A DNA stretch of 45,617 bases from a virus, in IMG/VR virus record IMGVR_UViG_3300032163_000029, positions 1 to 45,617 of that record, one strand, 5' to 3'. Below the pieces are notes generated by a model, which was not told where the DNA came from, did no database searches, and saw nothing but the letters and a program-made list of their open reading frames with translations. A program made the position numbers and the translations under genes. This document shows, piece by piece, positions 34,112-41,661 of the stretch. Each line of letters opens with the position of its first letter. Position 1 is the stretch's first letter.

Positions 34112-35898
34112 GACAGCGCCAGCAGTTCCGTAAGTCGAATCGTTTGGCCGCCGTCTAGGCGCTCAACCAGTCCAGCATCTATCAACTTTCTAACTCCAGT
34201 ATTCCAGTAGCCATTACCGGGTTTAACGCCAATGGCATCAGATAATTCTTTGATACCAACCGCGCGGCGCTCGAATATAACCTCCAACATCTGCGGTGAT
34301 GGCGCACTTAACTTCCCTTTCCAGAGTACGAATATGTCGCTAGGCCCGATCCGGTCGATTATTTCCGGGTGCGGCTTCACCGAAGCAACTCGACCACTTT
34401 CCACCACGACAAGGCCGGATTCGATCAGCGACTTTCTGGCCGCATTGAAATACCCGTTTCCGGTGACAAGCCCGGTCATGGTCGCTACGTCCGCCCAGGT
34501 GTAAAGCGTAGGGTGGTTTCGCATTAGGACTTCCAGCATCTTGGCCCCGGCTGGGTGCAACCCAGGCATTACACCGGGCCAGTTTTTATTCATATCTTTT
34601 GATGTAGGGAACTTACTTGCCGCGCTGTTCTTCATGTCCTCTTGCATTTGTCTGATTTCTTTTGCGTTACGGACAACGTGTGGAGCGGCCTCACGGATAG
34701 CCTTTATGGTTTCCGATACCGGTGGAGCGGGAGGCTCAACCAGTTTCCGCAGATCCCCTACAAGTGTCTGCGCGTTCTCTAACGCCGACTCCATGGTGTG
34801 CTTGGAGTCGTTGTAGTGTTTCGCGCTTGCCTCGATGATCCCGATAAACCGTTTGAGCAGATTGAGTTCACCTTTACGAAGCACCGGAACCTCGACGCGC
34901 TTGATCTCCGTCTTGCCGACCGCTGGCGCCGGCACACGCTTTAGCTGCGCCTGGAGCGCATTGATCTCCTTTCGCAGTTCCCGCGGATCGTCCGCCTTAG
35001 CCTTCTCGATGGTGGCCGCCATGGATTTGCGTAGGTTCTCGATATCAATCGGCGCCAGTTCTCGGGCCTCCTCGGCATTGGCGCCAAACTTAGGCGTGGA
35101 CGACGCATCGAACGTGTCCTTCTTGGATATGTGTATGACCTTGGACACTTTCAGAAGGGCAGGGCTCCAGACGTGCGGGTGGCCGCGCTCGAGCTTGGTC
35201 AGTTCGCTGGATATGTCCTCGTCGATATCATGCTCCGCGATCCACCATTCCACCGTCTTGCGCTCCTGCGGGCCGGTGAGCTGGAACACGAAAAGAATCT
35301 CAGCCAGATTCAGGACTTTCTTGTTTACCTCCTGGGGGCGCTGGGAAATGAGCGAACCGCCTACGCCAAAATTGCGCCCGATCTTGAACAACCGGGTATA
35401 GGCGTGCAGCATGCGGCCTTCTTCTTTCTGCGGGTTCTGCGGCACAAATTCCTGCGCTTCCTCAAGGAACAGGTGGCACGCCGATGGCTTTTGCTTCTTG
35501 CGGAAGAAGAACCGATTAGCGAAGTCGGTGGCAAATCGCGCCTTGTCGGTATCAGACTCGAATTGGCTCACGTCGATGATGGCCGAAATGTTACGGTCAA
35601 CCACCGTGTCCGCGATGATCTTGCCGGCGCCGGGCTCGATGGGAATGTCGCCATGCAGGCCACCGAACACGGGTATCTGGTAGCCGGGAGATTTCCCGTT
35701 CGCCTTGAGGCGCAGCCCCCACCAGATCCCGACCGGATCAAGCGCGATCACCTGGGCGCCGATGTCCAGCATCAGTTCGGCCTCCTTTTGCGCGGCGTAA
35801 GATTTACCCTGGCCGGTTCGCCCAAGAAAGGCTTGCTTCTCCGTGATGGCTTCCAATGGGAGCGCCAAGGTAGGCGATATTTGTAGAACTTTTGTCAT
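34108..35898 (-). CDS. HerA/FtsK-type ATPase with C-terminal winged-helix repeats
   Basis: 596 residues from ATG 35898, chosen for GGAG nine bases upstream and the ATGA overlap with the previous gene; an ATG at 35913 is possible. Residues 26-33 (GRTGQGKS) are Walker A, HLFLEEAQ at 142-149 Walker B, and SLISQRPQEV at 182-191 the sensor region, as in HerA/DUF87 ATPases. A coiled-coil middle and two repeated winged-helix units (NGYFNAARKSLIESGLV and NGYWNTGVRKLIDAGLV) follow. HerA ATPases pump or unwind DNA in hexamers with NurA in archaeal end processing. Here the same operon has Mre11/Rad50-like genes and SSB, but no NurA-like gene is recognised. DNA-end processing is inferred. Confidence 0.75.
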   Translation of the reverse strand: MTKVLQISPTLALPLEAITEKQAFLGRTGQGKSYAAQKEAELMLDIGAQVIALDPVGIWWGLRLKANGKSPGYQIPVFGGLHGDIPIEPGAGKIIADTVVDRNISAIIDVSQFESDTDKARFATDFANRFFFRKKQKPSACHLFLEEAQEFVPQNPQKEEGRMLHAYTRLFKIGRNFGVGGSLISQRPQEVNKKVLNLAEILFVFQLTGPQERKTVEWWIAEHDIDEDISSELTKLERGHPHVWSPALLKVSKVIHISKKDTFDASSTPKFGANAEEARELAPIDIENLRKSMAATIEKAKADDPRELRKEINALQAQLKRVPAPAVGKTEIKRVEVPVLRKGELNLLKRFIGIIEASAKHYNDSKHTMESALENAQTLVGDLRKLVEPPAPPVSETIKAIREAAPHVVRNAKEIRQMQEDMKNSAASKFPTSKDMNKNWPGVMPGLHPAGAKMLEVLMRNHPTLYTWADVATMTGLVTGNGYFNAARKSLIESGLVVVESGRVASVKPHPEIIDRIGPSDIFVLWKGKLSAPSPQMLEVIFERRAVGIKELSDAIGVKPGNGYWNTGVRKLIDAGLVERLDGGQTIRLTELLALS

Positions 35899-36065
35899 GT
35901 CGTTAGTCTCCATGGCTTGCGGAGGATTCCTTCAAATCGTTTCGTGTTTAATTCACACCATACGTCTCTTGCTTTTTTCTCCATGCCGTAGTGATTCACG
36001 GCAGCGTCACGTTTCTGGTGACGCCGATCCATGGCTTCCCGTACCGCACTGGCCGAACGTGTCAT
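35895..36065 (-). CDS. Small protein before the HerA-like gene, unknown function
   Basis: 56 residues from ATG 36065 (a TTG at 36089 in frame would overlap the small membrane ORF). Basic, helical, no membrane span: AVREAMDRRHQKRDAAVNHY, ending in ILRKPWRLTT. Its TGA overlaps the HerA-like ATG (ATGA, 35895-35898). It has no recognisable family. The coupling suggests dependent expression or a small partner, but that is inference. Confidence 0.45.
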   Translation of the reverse strand: MTRSASAVREAMDRRHQKRDAAVNHYGMEKKARDVWCELNTKRFEGILRKPWRLTT

Positions 36066-36067
36066 TG

Positions 36068-36187
36068 TTACCAATCGTTCCAAGTCCAATTTTTGAAAAC
36101 TCTGTTAAGCCACCAAACCAATCCAGCAAAGATAATCCCCGCCATCCCCAACAGTACGCAAACGCTGATAATGATGGTCTTGACCAT
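36068..36187 (-). CDS. 39-residue single-span membrane protein
   Basis: MVKTIIISVCVLLGMAGIIF starts a clear transmembrane helix continuing through AGLVWWLNRVF, with a polar KNWTWNDW tail. It begins just after the SSB stop and ends with TAA two bases before the next ATG, filling the gap exactly. No ribosome site is obvious, so it may depend on coupling to ssb. Small phage membrane peptides in early operons can modulate host envelope functions; nothing specific is seen. Confidence 0.5.
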   Translation of the reverse strand: MVKTIIISVCVLLGMAGIIFAGLVWWLNRVFKNWTWNDW

Positions 36188-36190
36188 GGA

Positions 36191-36652
36191 TCAAAAAGGA
36201 ATATCGTCGTCGAAGTCTGGCGTCTGAGCGGATGCCGCCGTTGATTTCGGCCTCGCGGTAGTAGCTGGCGCCGCCTGTTCCGGCTCGCTATCCGGCCCCG
36301 CCGCCGCACTGCCGCCACGTCCGCCCAGCAGAAGCATCTGGTCGCAGGTGATCTTGGTGGTGTAGCGGTCTTTCCCTTCCTTGTCCTGCCACTTCTCGGT
36401 GTGGAGTTTGCCTTCGACATATATCTGGCCGCCCTTCTTGACGTACTCGCCGACGATCTCCGCGAGCTTTCCCCAAAACACCAGATTATGCCACTCGGTT
36501 TTCTCGACCTTCTCGCCGCTGTTCTTGTCCTTCCAGGACTCAGACGTTGCCAGCGATACGTTCGCCACCGCTTTTCCGTCAGGGGTGTAGCGAATTTCAG
36601 GATCTCGCCCACAATTTCCGATCAGTATTACTTTGTTTATTCCTCTGCTCAT
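36191..36652 (-). CDS. ssb: Single-stranded DNA-binding protein
   Basis: 153 residues from the ATG at 36652, which has AGGAG just upstream; further upstream frames belong to the HNH gene. [20 protein letters not shown], then [20 protein letters not shown] and [20 protein letters not shown] form the OB fold. A Gly/Ala/Pro linker leads to the acidic tip DFDDDIPF, which recruits replication and repair partners in bacterial SSBs. It coats single-stranded DNA during phage replication or recombination. It overlaps the HNH gene's stop by 4 bp (ATGA). Confidence 0.95.
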   Translation of the reverse strand: MSRGINKVILIGNCGRDPEIRYTPDGKAVANVSLATSESWKDKNSGEKVEKTEWHNLVFWGKLAEIVGEYVKKGGQIYVEGKLHTEKWQDKEGKDRYTTKITCDQMLLLGGRGGSAAAGPDSEPEQAAPATTARPKSTAASAQTPDFDDDIPF

Positions 36653-37062
36653 GTTTTTCTCCTGTTTTGAAGTCTGTGCGTAGCAGCTCGGCGACAGATA
36701 CGACATTCACGTCTGCCGCGCGGGCATACATAAAGATTTTTACCGGAAAGCGGATGGCCGCGCTTGCAATGTGTTTTGTCGCGCATCCAGTTATGTCCTC
36801 GTCGTACATTCTCACCATTAGTCACCGGCTCAAGATGATCTGGATTGACGCAACTGCGTGTACCACACAGATGATCCAGCGTAAGACCATTCGGTATTGG
36901 CCCATGTTTTAATTCATATGAATAGCGATGCGCTTTCTGTAATTTGCGACTACCGATACCAAATACGCCATAACCCTTTCGATCAATATATCCAGTCCAT
37001 AGCCAGCACTTGCCGCGTTTGTTTACTTTGGCCCAAAAAAGCGCCTCGCGGTTTCTAGCCAT
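36649..37062 (-). CDS. Free-standing HNH homing endonuclease
   Basis: 137 residues, ATG 37062 after [26 protein letters not shown] is the usual entry, [20 protein letters not shown] carries the first His of the HNH core (Asp63, His64), and [18 protein letters not shown] supplies Asn73, Asp75 and His76. C-terminal Cys99, His103, Cys113, Cys120 and Cys123 may bind zinc. Such genes are selfish intergenic nucleases that nick or cut phage DNA near their own insertion site. It is wedged between csrA (8-bp overlap) and ssb (4-bp overlap), so it probably invaded the operon. Family confident. Confidence 0.9.
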   Translation of the reverse strand: MARNREALFWAKVNKRGKCWLWTGYIDRKGYGVFGIGSRKLQKAHRYSYELKHGPIPNGLTLDHLCGTRSCVNPDHLEPVTNGENVRRGHNWMRDKTHCKRGHPLSGKNLYVCPRGRRECRICRRAATHRLQNRRKT

Positions 37063-37240
37063 TGCCTTGCTCCTTCGTGTTGTGGATTTTCTCGTAGACT
37101 TCGGTACGGTGAACCTTGACCTCGCTGGGCGCGTCGATGCCAATGCGGACTTCGCCCTTGTTGTCGAAGCCCAACACGGTGACTTTGATATCGTCCCCGA
37201 TGCGGAATGATTCGGCTGGTTTTCTGGTGAATATCAGCAT
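37055..37240 (-). CDS. csrA: CsrA/RsmA-family RNA-binding regulator
   Basis: 61 residues, close to the usual length. [20 protein letters not shown] and [20 protein letters not shown] then [12 protein letters not shown] reproduce the family line by line. Arg6 and Arg45 stand where the RNA-contacting Arg6 and Arg44 of E. coli CsrA are found; Leu4 is replaced by Phe. CsrA dimers bind GGA motifs in mRNA leaders and block or change translation. GGAG lies just upstream of its start. A phage copy could redirect host carbon storage, motility or biofilm genes, or control phage mRNAs; either is inference. Confidence 0.93.
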   Translation of the reverse strand: MLIFTRKPAESFRIGDDIKVTVLGFDNKGEVRIGIDAPSEVKVHRTEVYEKIHNTKEQGNG

Positions 37241-37244
37241 TGTG

Positions 37245-37397
37245 TTACCTCTCCGTCTGACTAAGATTATTGGCGAACGTGAAAAGGAAAATGGCGATAG
37301 CCCACTTCCAGTCCAGATACAGCATCCAGATATAGACAGGGATTCCGATTGCGATGGCCGTCGCCTGTGTTATCCACCATGCTTTGTTTTGTGTCAT
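37245..37397 (-). CDS. Two-span small membrane protein
   Basis: 50 residues from ATG 37397, which overlaps the previous stop (ATGA). Two hydrophobic spans, [20 protein letters not shown] and [15 protein letters not shown], form a hairpin with little else. An in-frame upstream extension is a shadow. It lies just before csrA. No family is recognised; an envelope or host-interaction role is possible but not shown. Confidence 0.5.
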   Translation of the reverse strand: MTQNKAWWITQATAIAIGIPVYIWMLYLDWKWAIAIFLFTFANNLSQTER

Positions 37398-37675
37398 TTT
37401 TTCTGTGTACCCTTCGATCGCTTGCCGAGTTCCGATTGAGATAAATCCGCCCAATGCGCGCATAGGCCGGCGAATCGGAGCAGTTTTGTTGTCGATAAGC
37501 TCCGCATGTCGTCAATAGACAACACATCGAGGCAGACGTATGCGTCGAGAACTTTTTTCGTCATCATCGAAAATCCTCCTGGATCAGTGTTGATTAAATT
37601 GCCGCAACCGTCCTGAGCGGGAACGTCTTTATAAAGACGCCAGTATTTCAATAGAACTTTTATTATTGGTTTCAT
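37394..37675 (-). CDS. Small phage early protein, two possible starts
   Basis: 93 residues if it starts at 37675, where ATG overlaps the SbcC-like stop (ATGA). An internal ATG at 37567 has a near-perfect ribosome site (GGAGG) and would give 57 residues. The C-terminal part (LSIDDMRSLSTTKLLRFAGL then CAHWADLSQSELGKR) is helical and resembles short phage proteins of unknown role. Both products could be made. Its TGA overlaps the following start. Confidence 0.45.
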   Translation of the reverse strand: MKPIIKVLLKYWRLYKDVPAQDGCGNLINTDPGGFSMMTKKVLDAYVCLDVLSIDDMRSLSTTKLLRFAGLCAHWADLSQSELGKRSKGTQKK

Positions 37676-40119
37676 TGCCGCATCCCCTCCAAGTCGATCT
37701 TCGCATCCGCCAACTCCTGCACTTCCGGAGTGTGCGATATGAAAATTTCCTTCTTGTAGCCGCCGATCTCGAGGACGCGGCGCTTCATGGCGGTAAATTG
37801 CAGCTTCTTTTCCGGGTCAAGCGCGCCGTCGGATTCATCCGAGAACAGGCAACTGTATTGCCGCCCACTGAGCTGCGCCTGATATAAGGCAATCGCACGC
37901 GTCAGTACGTCGTTGATGTAGATGCGCTCGCCGCCGGACATCTGGCTGACGCTCTTTTCGTCGTCGCGCTCGGCGTCAAATACGATGATGTCGAAGGATT
38001 CCTTCATCGAGCCCTTCTGTGTTTCCTCCTGTGTCGATATCCGCACCGAGAAGCGCGGGCCGTAGCAGGATGCCAGCAGGTCGTTTGCCAGCGATGCCAG
38101 GGTAGGCCCAGCGTCGTCGATGGATAGGGCGATGATGCCGTCGTTGCCAAGCGCCTTGGATAGCGTCGTCCATTGGGCGATCTCGTATTCGAGAGCGGTG
38201 GCCTTGGAGCGCACCGCGCCGGCTTTCTCGATCTGCTCAAGCAGCGAACGTATCCGCTCCTTGCCGGCGGCGATCTTGGCGTTGAGCGAGTCGGCCTGTT
38301 CGTCAATCTCCGCCTGAGTGGCCTCGGCGTTCGCCAGTTCTGTTTCCGTTCTGGCTAATACAGTGTGATCGGCTGGCGGTGGCAGGGCGTCAAGCTCCAT
38401 CTGCACCGCGTCACGATCTTTCTTCGCCTGCATCTCGATTCCGGCGCGACGGTTGCCAAGCTCGTTCAGCCGTTCTGTGGCTTCCCGCTCGGCTTCCTCG
38501 TTTCGGTTGCGGCTGGACAATAGAGTCTGAGAAATCCCGTCCTTCTGGCCCTTGGCGACATCTATCGTCTTTTGCGCTTGGGATAGTCCAGACGCCAACC
38601 CGGCGACCTGGGTGACGGCTTTGATACGGGTGGTGATCTGCTGCTTCTTGTCCTCGGCGGTCTTGACGGCGGCGCCGGTGCCCACCATCTGCTTGAGCAA
38701 CCCTTCTACTTCCGCGCCACGCTCAGCGATTTTGTTGTATTCGTCGCGCTTGGTTTTGGCTGTTGTTTCCGCCTCCGGGATCTTGCCGCGCGCGGTGATG
38801 GCCTCGGCCAGTAGCGGGCACTTCGGCTGTAATTCAGTCCCTTGGCACGGCACCTGCTCGATCAGGATGGCGCGGTTTTTCAGGCTGTCGCATGTGGCGA
38901 CCAGCGTTCTACCTTCATTGGCGATGGCGTTCAGGCGGCTTTTAAGGCTTGTCTGCTCGGATACCAGCGCCCGGGCCTCCATGTCTTTGGCGCGGGCAGC
39001 GTCCAGGGCTGCTGTGGCGTCAGCGTCCTCCTGTTCGAGTATCGGCAAGGAGCTTTGTGCTGCCTCAATCTCGGCCTTGCGCGCCATCAGCTTTTCGTTG
39101 TCGGCGATTTGCGCTTCCAGTGCCGCTATCTGGCGCTTCAAGTTGTCCTGCTCGGTGACGGCCGCGGCCTTGGCGACGGTCAGGCGCCTACGCTCGTCCT
39201 GAATGTCGGTATCCAGTTGCCGTAGGGTTCCTACAGCGGTTTGCTGGATTCCGTTATACCTGGCTTGCAGGCTCGCCCGGTGGGCCTCTACCTCAACGCT
39301 GGAACCCAAGTCGGCCTTCACGTCGGCCAGACGCTTTAACGCGGCTGTGACGGCTATGCGGGCCTGTGCCTTGGCTTGGGCGGTCATGGACATACTGGCC
39401 TTGTCACCATCCAGTCCAGCCTCGGCGCTGGCGCGCTCGGCCTCTAATTGTTCCACGCGTAACAATTCCTCGCGCAGCCCATCTAGGCGCGCACGGAGCG
39501 CCTTGGACACGTCGTTCGCCTTGGTGCCCAGCTCGCGGATATGCTCAAGGCCCAGCAGTTCGGACAACAGCCCCTTGATCTCGCCATTGGTGTAGCTCGA
39601 CAGCGGGCGCCGGTTCTGGCTGGCGAACACGGCGGAGAAGAACATCTCCGGGGTGCCAAGGATATGCTCGATGCAACGGTCATAGGTTTCGGCCTTGCCG
39701 TCGCTGCGCGTGCCGTCAGGGAGGACTACCGGCGCGTCATTCACCCCTGCGGCGCCCGCGTCCATTTCCTCGAACAAATAGGCTTCGGTTTTCTTCGTCT
39801 TGCCGCCCAGCTTAAAGATCAGTTCCGAGCGGTAGCGGTGGCCGTCATGTTCCCATTCCAGCACCTTGCTGGCGTCCGCCCCGTAGACGTTCTCGTAGAA
39901 CGAGAACGACTGAGGCGAATACCCGCCCGCGCGGCTTGGCATTAAGCGAAATGGATGGAGGTTGTCCAAGATCGTTGACTTGCCGGCGCCGTTCGGGCCG
40001 ACCAGGGCGACCAGTTCCGCGCCTCCGGTTAAGTCAGCCAAGTTCAGCGTCAGCTCGTCGCGGCCAAGGCCGGACTTGATTCCGATGAAATTCTTTAACG
40101 TCAGTTTGAGCGGGATCAT
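37672..40119 (-). CDS. sbcC: SbcC/Rad50-like SMC ATPase
   Basis: 815 residues, shorter than cellular SbcC but typical for phage. Residues 41-49 (GPNGAGKST) are Walker A. ASQNRRPLSSYTNGEIKGLL is the Q-loop region, long coiled coils follow, Cys425 and Cys434 (C-x8-C) replace the usual C-x2-C zinc hook, SGGER at 728-732 is the ABC signature, and FSDESDGALD near 759 is Walker B with its Glu. With SbcD/Mre11 it forms a complex that tethers and trims DNA ends or hairpins. It follows the SbcD-like gene with a 4-bp overlap, so the subunits are made together. Family confident; hook spacing differs from the canonical one. Confidence 0.88.
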   Translation of the reverse strand: MIPLKLTLKNFIGIKSGLGRDELTLNLADLTGGAELVALVGPNGAGKSTILDNLHPFRLMPSRAGGYSPQSFSFYENVYGADASKVLEWEHDGHRYRSELIFKLGGKTKKTEAYLFEEMDAGAAGVNDAPVVLPDGTRSDGKAETYDRCIEHILGTPEMFFSAVFASQNRRPLSSYTNGEIKGLLSELLGLEHIRELGTKANDVSKALRARLDGLREELLRVEQLEAERASAEAGLDGDKASMSMTAQAKAQARIAVTAALKRLADVKADLGSSVEVEAHRASLQARYNGIQQTAVGTLRQLDTDIQDERRRLTVAKAAAVTEQDNLKRQIAALEAQIADNEKLMARKAEIEAAQSSLPILEQEDADATAALDAARAKDMEARALVSEQTSLKSRLNAIANEGRTLVATCDSLKNRAILIEQVPCQGTELQPKCPLLAEAITARGKIPEAETTAKTKRDEYNKIAERGAEVEGLLKQMVGTGAAVKTAEDKKQQITTRIKAVTQVAGLASGLSQAQKTIDVAKGQKDGISQTLLSSRNRNEEAEREATERLNELGNRRAGIEMQAKKDRDAVQMELDALPPPADHTVLARTETELANAEATQAEIDEQADSLNAKIAAGKERIRSLLEQIEKAGAVRSKATALEYEIAQWTTLSKALGNDGIIALSIDDAGPTLASLANDLLASCYGPRFSVRISTQEETQKGSMKESFDIIVFDAERDDEKSVSQMSGGERIYINDVLTRAIALYQAQLSGRQYSCLFSDESDGALDPEKKLQFTAMKRRVLEIGGYKKEIFISHTPEVQELADAKIDLEGMRQ

Positions 40120-41345
40120 GCTGCTTTCTCCTTTTCTTTCTCGTCCTTGAACACTTCGGCCACGATCTCGTCGGTGTCGTAGGCTTCCAGATCGGCAAGG
40201 CGCGATACCAACGGCGGCTTATCTGACTGTGTGACGTCGCACCACTTCTCCAGCTTCTCAGTCAGCGACGTGGCGCGGTTCATGCCCTCGCTGCGGCTGC
40301 GCTGGATGGGGTTGACGCGGCCTTCGATGCTGAGTTCTGCGGCCTCCTCGAACAGCTTGGCGATGGCGGCTTTGTCTACGGCGTGGCGGTGTTCTTCGTC
40401 CACGGAAAATTTAATTTTCACGAAAGCCCCATCAGATTCGGCAGCGATTCGAGCCAATTCATCCATATCAGGAGTTCCGGGAAATTCGACAACAATCATT
40501 GTCTTGGATGGAGTTTTGATAAAATCGAAGGCGGCGCGATCCGCTTCTACGTTCCATGACAGATAGCCGGTGTCGGCCATGTGGCCGTAGATCAGGTGCG
40601 TGATGCTGCCGGGGTAGGCGATACGGCGACCGTCTTTCTCGAAGTCCTGGTGCGCGTGGATGTGTCCGATGCAAACGGCGCTCGCCTCGGCGGCGAACAA
40701 CGTGCCAGCGGTAAATTCATGGTCAGGAGAAACGAGAGCGTGCGCGCACTCGGTCATAGCCCCGTTCACCGTTCCATGAGTCACAAGCACGGTCGGAACA
40801 TTTCGGCCACGGGCTTTCAGGTTGGCGACCGACCACCCCCTACATAAAGCGTAGATTTGTTCGCCAATCTGTTCCCCGGCGTTTTCCGCGCCAACACTGG
40901 CGGCAATCACCGCCTTGTTGATAGATGGAAGGAGGCTTAGGACAACGCGAGCGTTGACAGGTATTTCGTTGAACGTCCAGCCTTCCGACTCAATCCAATT
41001 ATTACCGTCCCAAGCGGCTTGCCCGATGCGGTCTGCGACCAGCACCGGATATTTTCCGCCGATGCTGCGAAGCGGCGTGAGTGAGCCAGGGCGATCATGG
41101 CTAAATGTCCCTTGGAGGACACAAACCGGCATCTTATCGGCCAAGTCTCGGATGCGCCGAAAGTAGGCATCCACGGCAGGTTCGTGCAGTTGCACGGCGG
41201 CGTCAAAACTGTCGCCAGAGATAATGGCGACTTCGGATTTTTTGGCGACGGCATCCTCACAGGCAAACGCGAATGCCTTATCTACCCATTCCAGATGCTT
41301 CTGGCAGTAGTGCAAATCGCTGGCGTGCATCAGGCGGATTGACAT
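40116..41345 (-). CDS. sbcD: SbcD/Mre11-like metallophosphoesterase nuclease
   Basis: 409 residues from ATG 41345, which has AAAGGAGG just upstream; the longer frame overlaps other genes. Metal ligands are Asp10 and His12 (HASDLH), Asp45 and Asp48 (SGDSFD), the GTFSHD block at 79-84 where cellular enzymes have GNHD/E, His190 (VTHG), and His228 and His230 (GHIH). The C-terminal part would bind the SbcC base. Mre11-type enzymes cut DNA ends and hairpins with Mn. Overlap with sbcC indicates a complex. The GTFSHD variant I recall from other phage members too. Confidence 0.88.
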   Translation of the reverse strand: MSIRLMHASDLHYCQKHLEWVDKAFAFACEDAVAKKSEVAIISGDSFDAAVQLHEPAVDAYFRRIRDLADKMPVCVLQGTFSHDRPGSLTPLRSIGGKYPVLVADRIGQAAWDGNNWIESEGWTFNEIPVNARVVLSLLPSINKAVIAASVGAENAGEQIGEQIYALCRGWSVANLKARGRNVPTVLVTHGTVNGAMTECAHALVSPDHEFTAGTLFAAEASAVCIGHIHAHQDFEKDGRRIAYPGSITHLIYGHMADTGYLSWNVEADRAAFDFIKTPSKTMIVVEFPGTPDMDELARIAAESDGAFVKIKFSVDEEHRHAVDKAAIAKLFEEAAELSIEGRVNPIQRSRSEGMNRATSLTEKLEKWCDVTQSDKPPLVSRLADLEAYDTDEIVAEVFKDEKEKEKAA

Positions 41346-41476
41346 GAGCGACCTCCTTTGGGTGAAGTAGTGAGCGCCTGCGCCACGGTCCAGCCGCGCG
41401 CGAGTCTGTTGCAGATAGTGGATTCGTTCAGGCCGAGTTCTTCGGCCCATCGGTAAAGTGAAAGTGGCCGTCCCAT
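41330..41476 (-). CDS. 48-residue helix-turn-helix protein
   Basis: PLSLYRWAEELGLNESTICN followed by RLARGWTVAQAL has the spacing of a helix-turn-helix of the small phage type I remember from many early operons. AAGGAG stands close before the ATG at 41476, which overlaps the previous TAA (TAATG). Its last 15 bp overlap the sbcD-like gene and contain that gene's ribosome site. A DNA-binding regulator or accessory factor is likely; the target is unknown. Confidence 0.6.
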   Translation of the reverse strand: MGRPLSLYRWAEELGLNESTICNRLARGWTVAQALTTSPKGGRSCQSA

Positions 41477-41652
41477 TATTTGTTCTCCTTGGTTGCAGCG
41501 GCGATACCGAACGCCGCCGCAAGCATCAGCGCATTGCTGTGGCGCGGGCGTTTCTTTTTTAAAACAGTCTCAAGCGGCGTTAGGTTTTGTTCCTTGGAAA
41601 GCGCCTGCGCTTTTCTTTCCTCGAACGTGCCGCGATTTTTTGCCTGTCCCAC
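41476..41652 (-). CDS. 58-residue conserved small phage protein (GTG start)
   Basis: Begins GQAKNRGTFEERKAQALSKE, a start pattern I recall in short proteins of many phages, then a basic LKKKRPRHSN and a small hydrophobic ALMLAAAFGIAAA end. GGAGG is only four bases before the GTG at 41652, a short spacing. TAA overlaps the next ATG (TAATG). Function unknown. Confidence 0.5.
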   Translation of the reverse strand: MGQAKNRGTFEERKAQALSKEQNLTPLETVLKKKRPRHSNALMLAAAFGIAAATKENK

Positions 41653-41661
41653 GTTTCCTCC

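Noticed and set aside
35131-35886. 251-codon plus-strand ORF opposite the HerA-like gene
   Set aside because: Antisense to the Walker motifs of a clear ATPase gene; composition is typical of a shadow.
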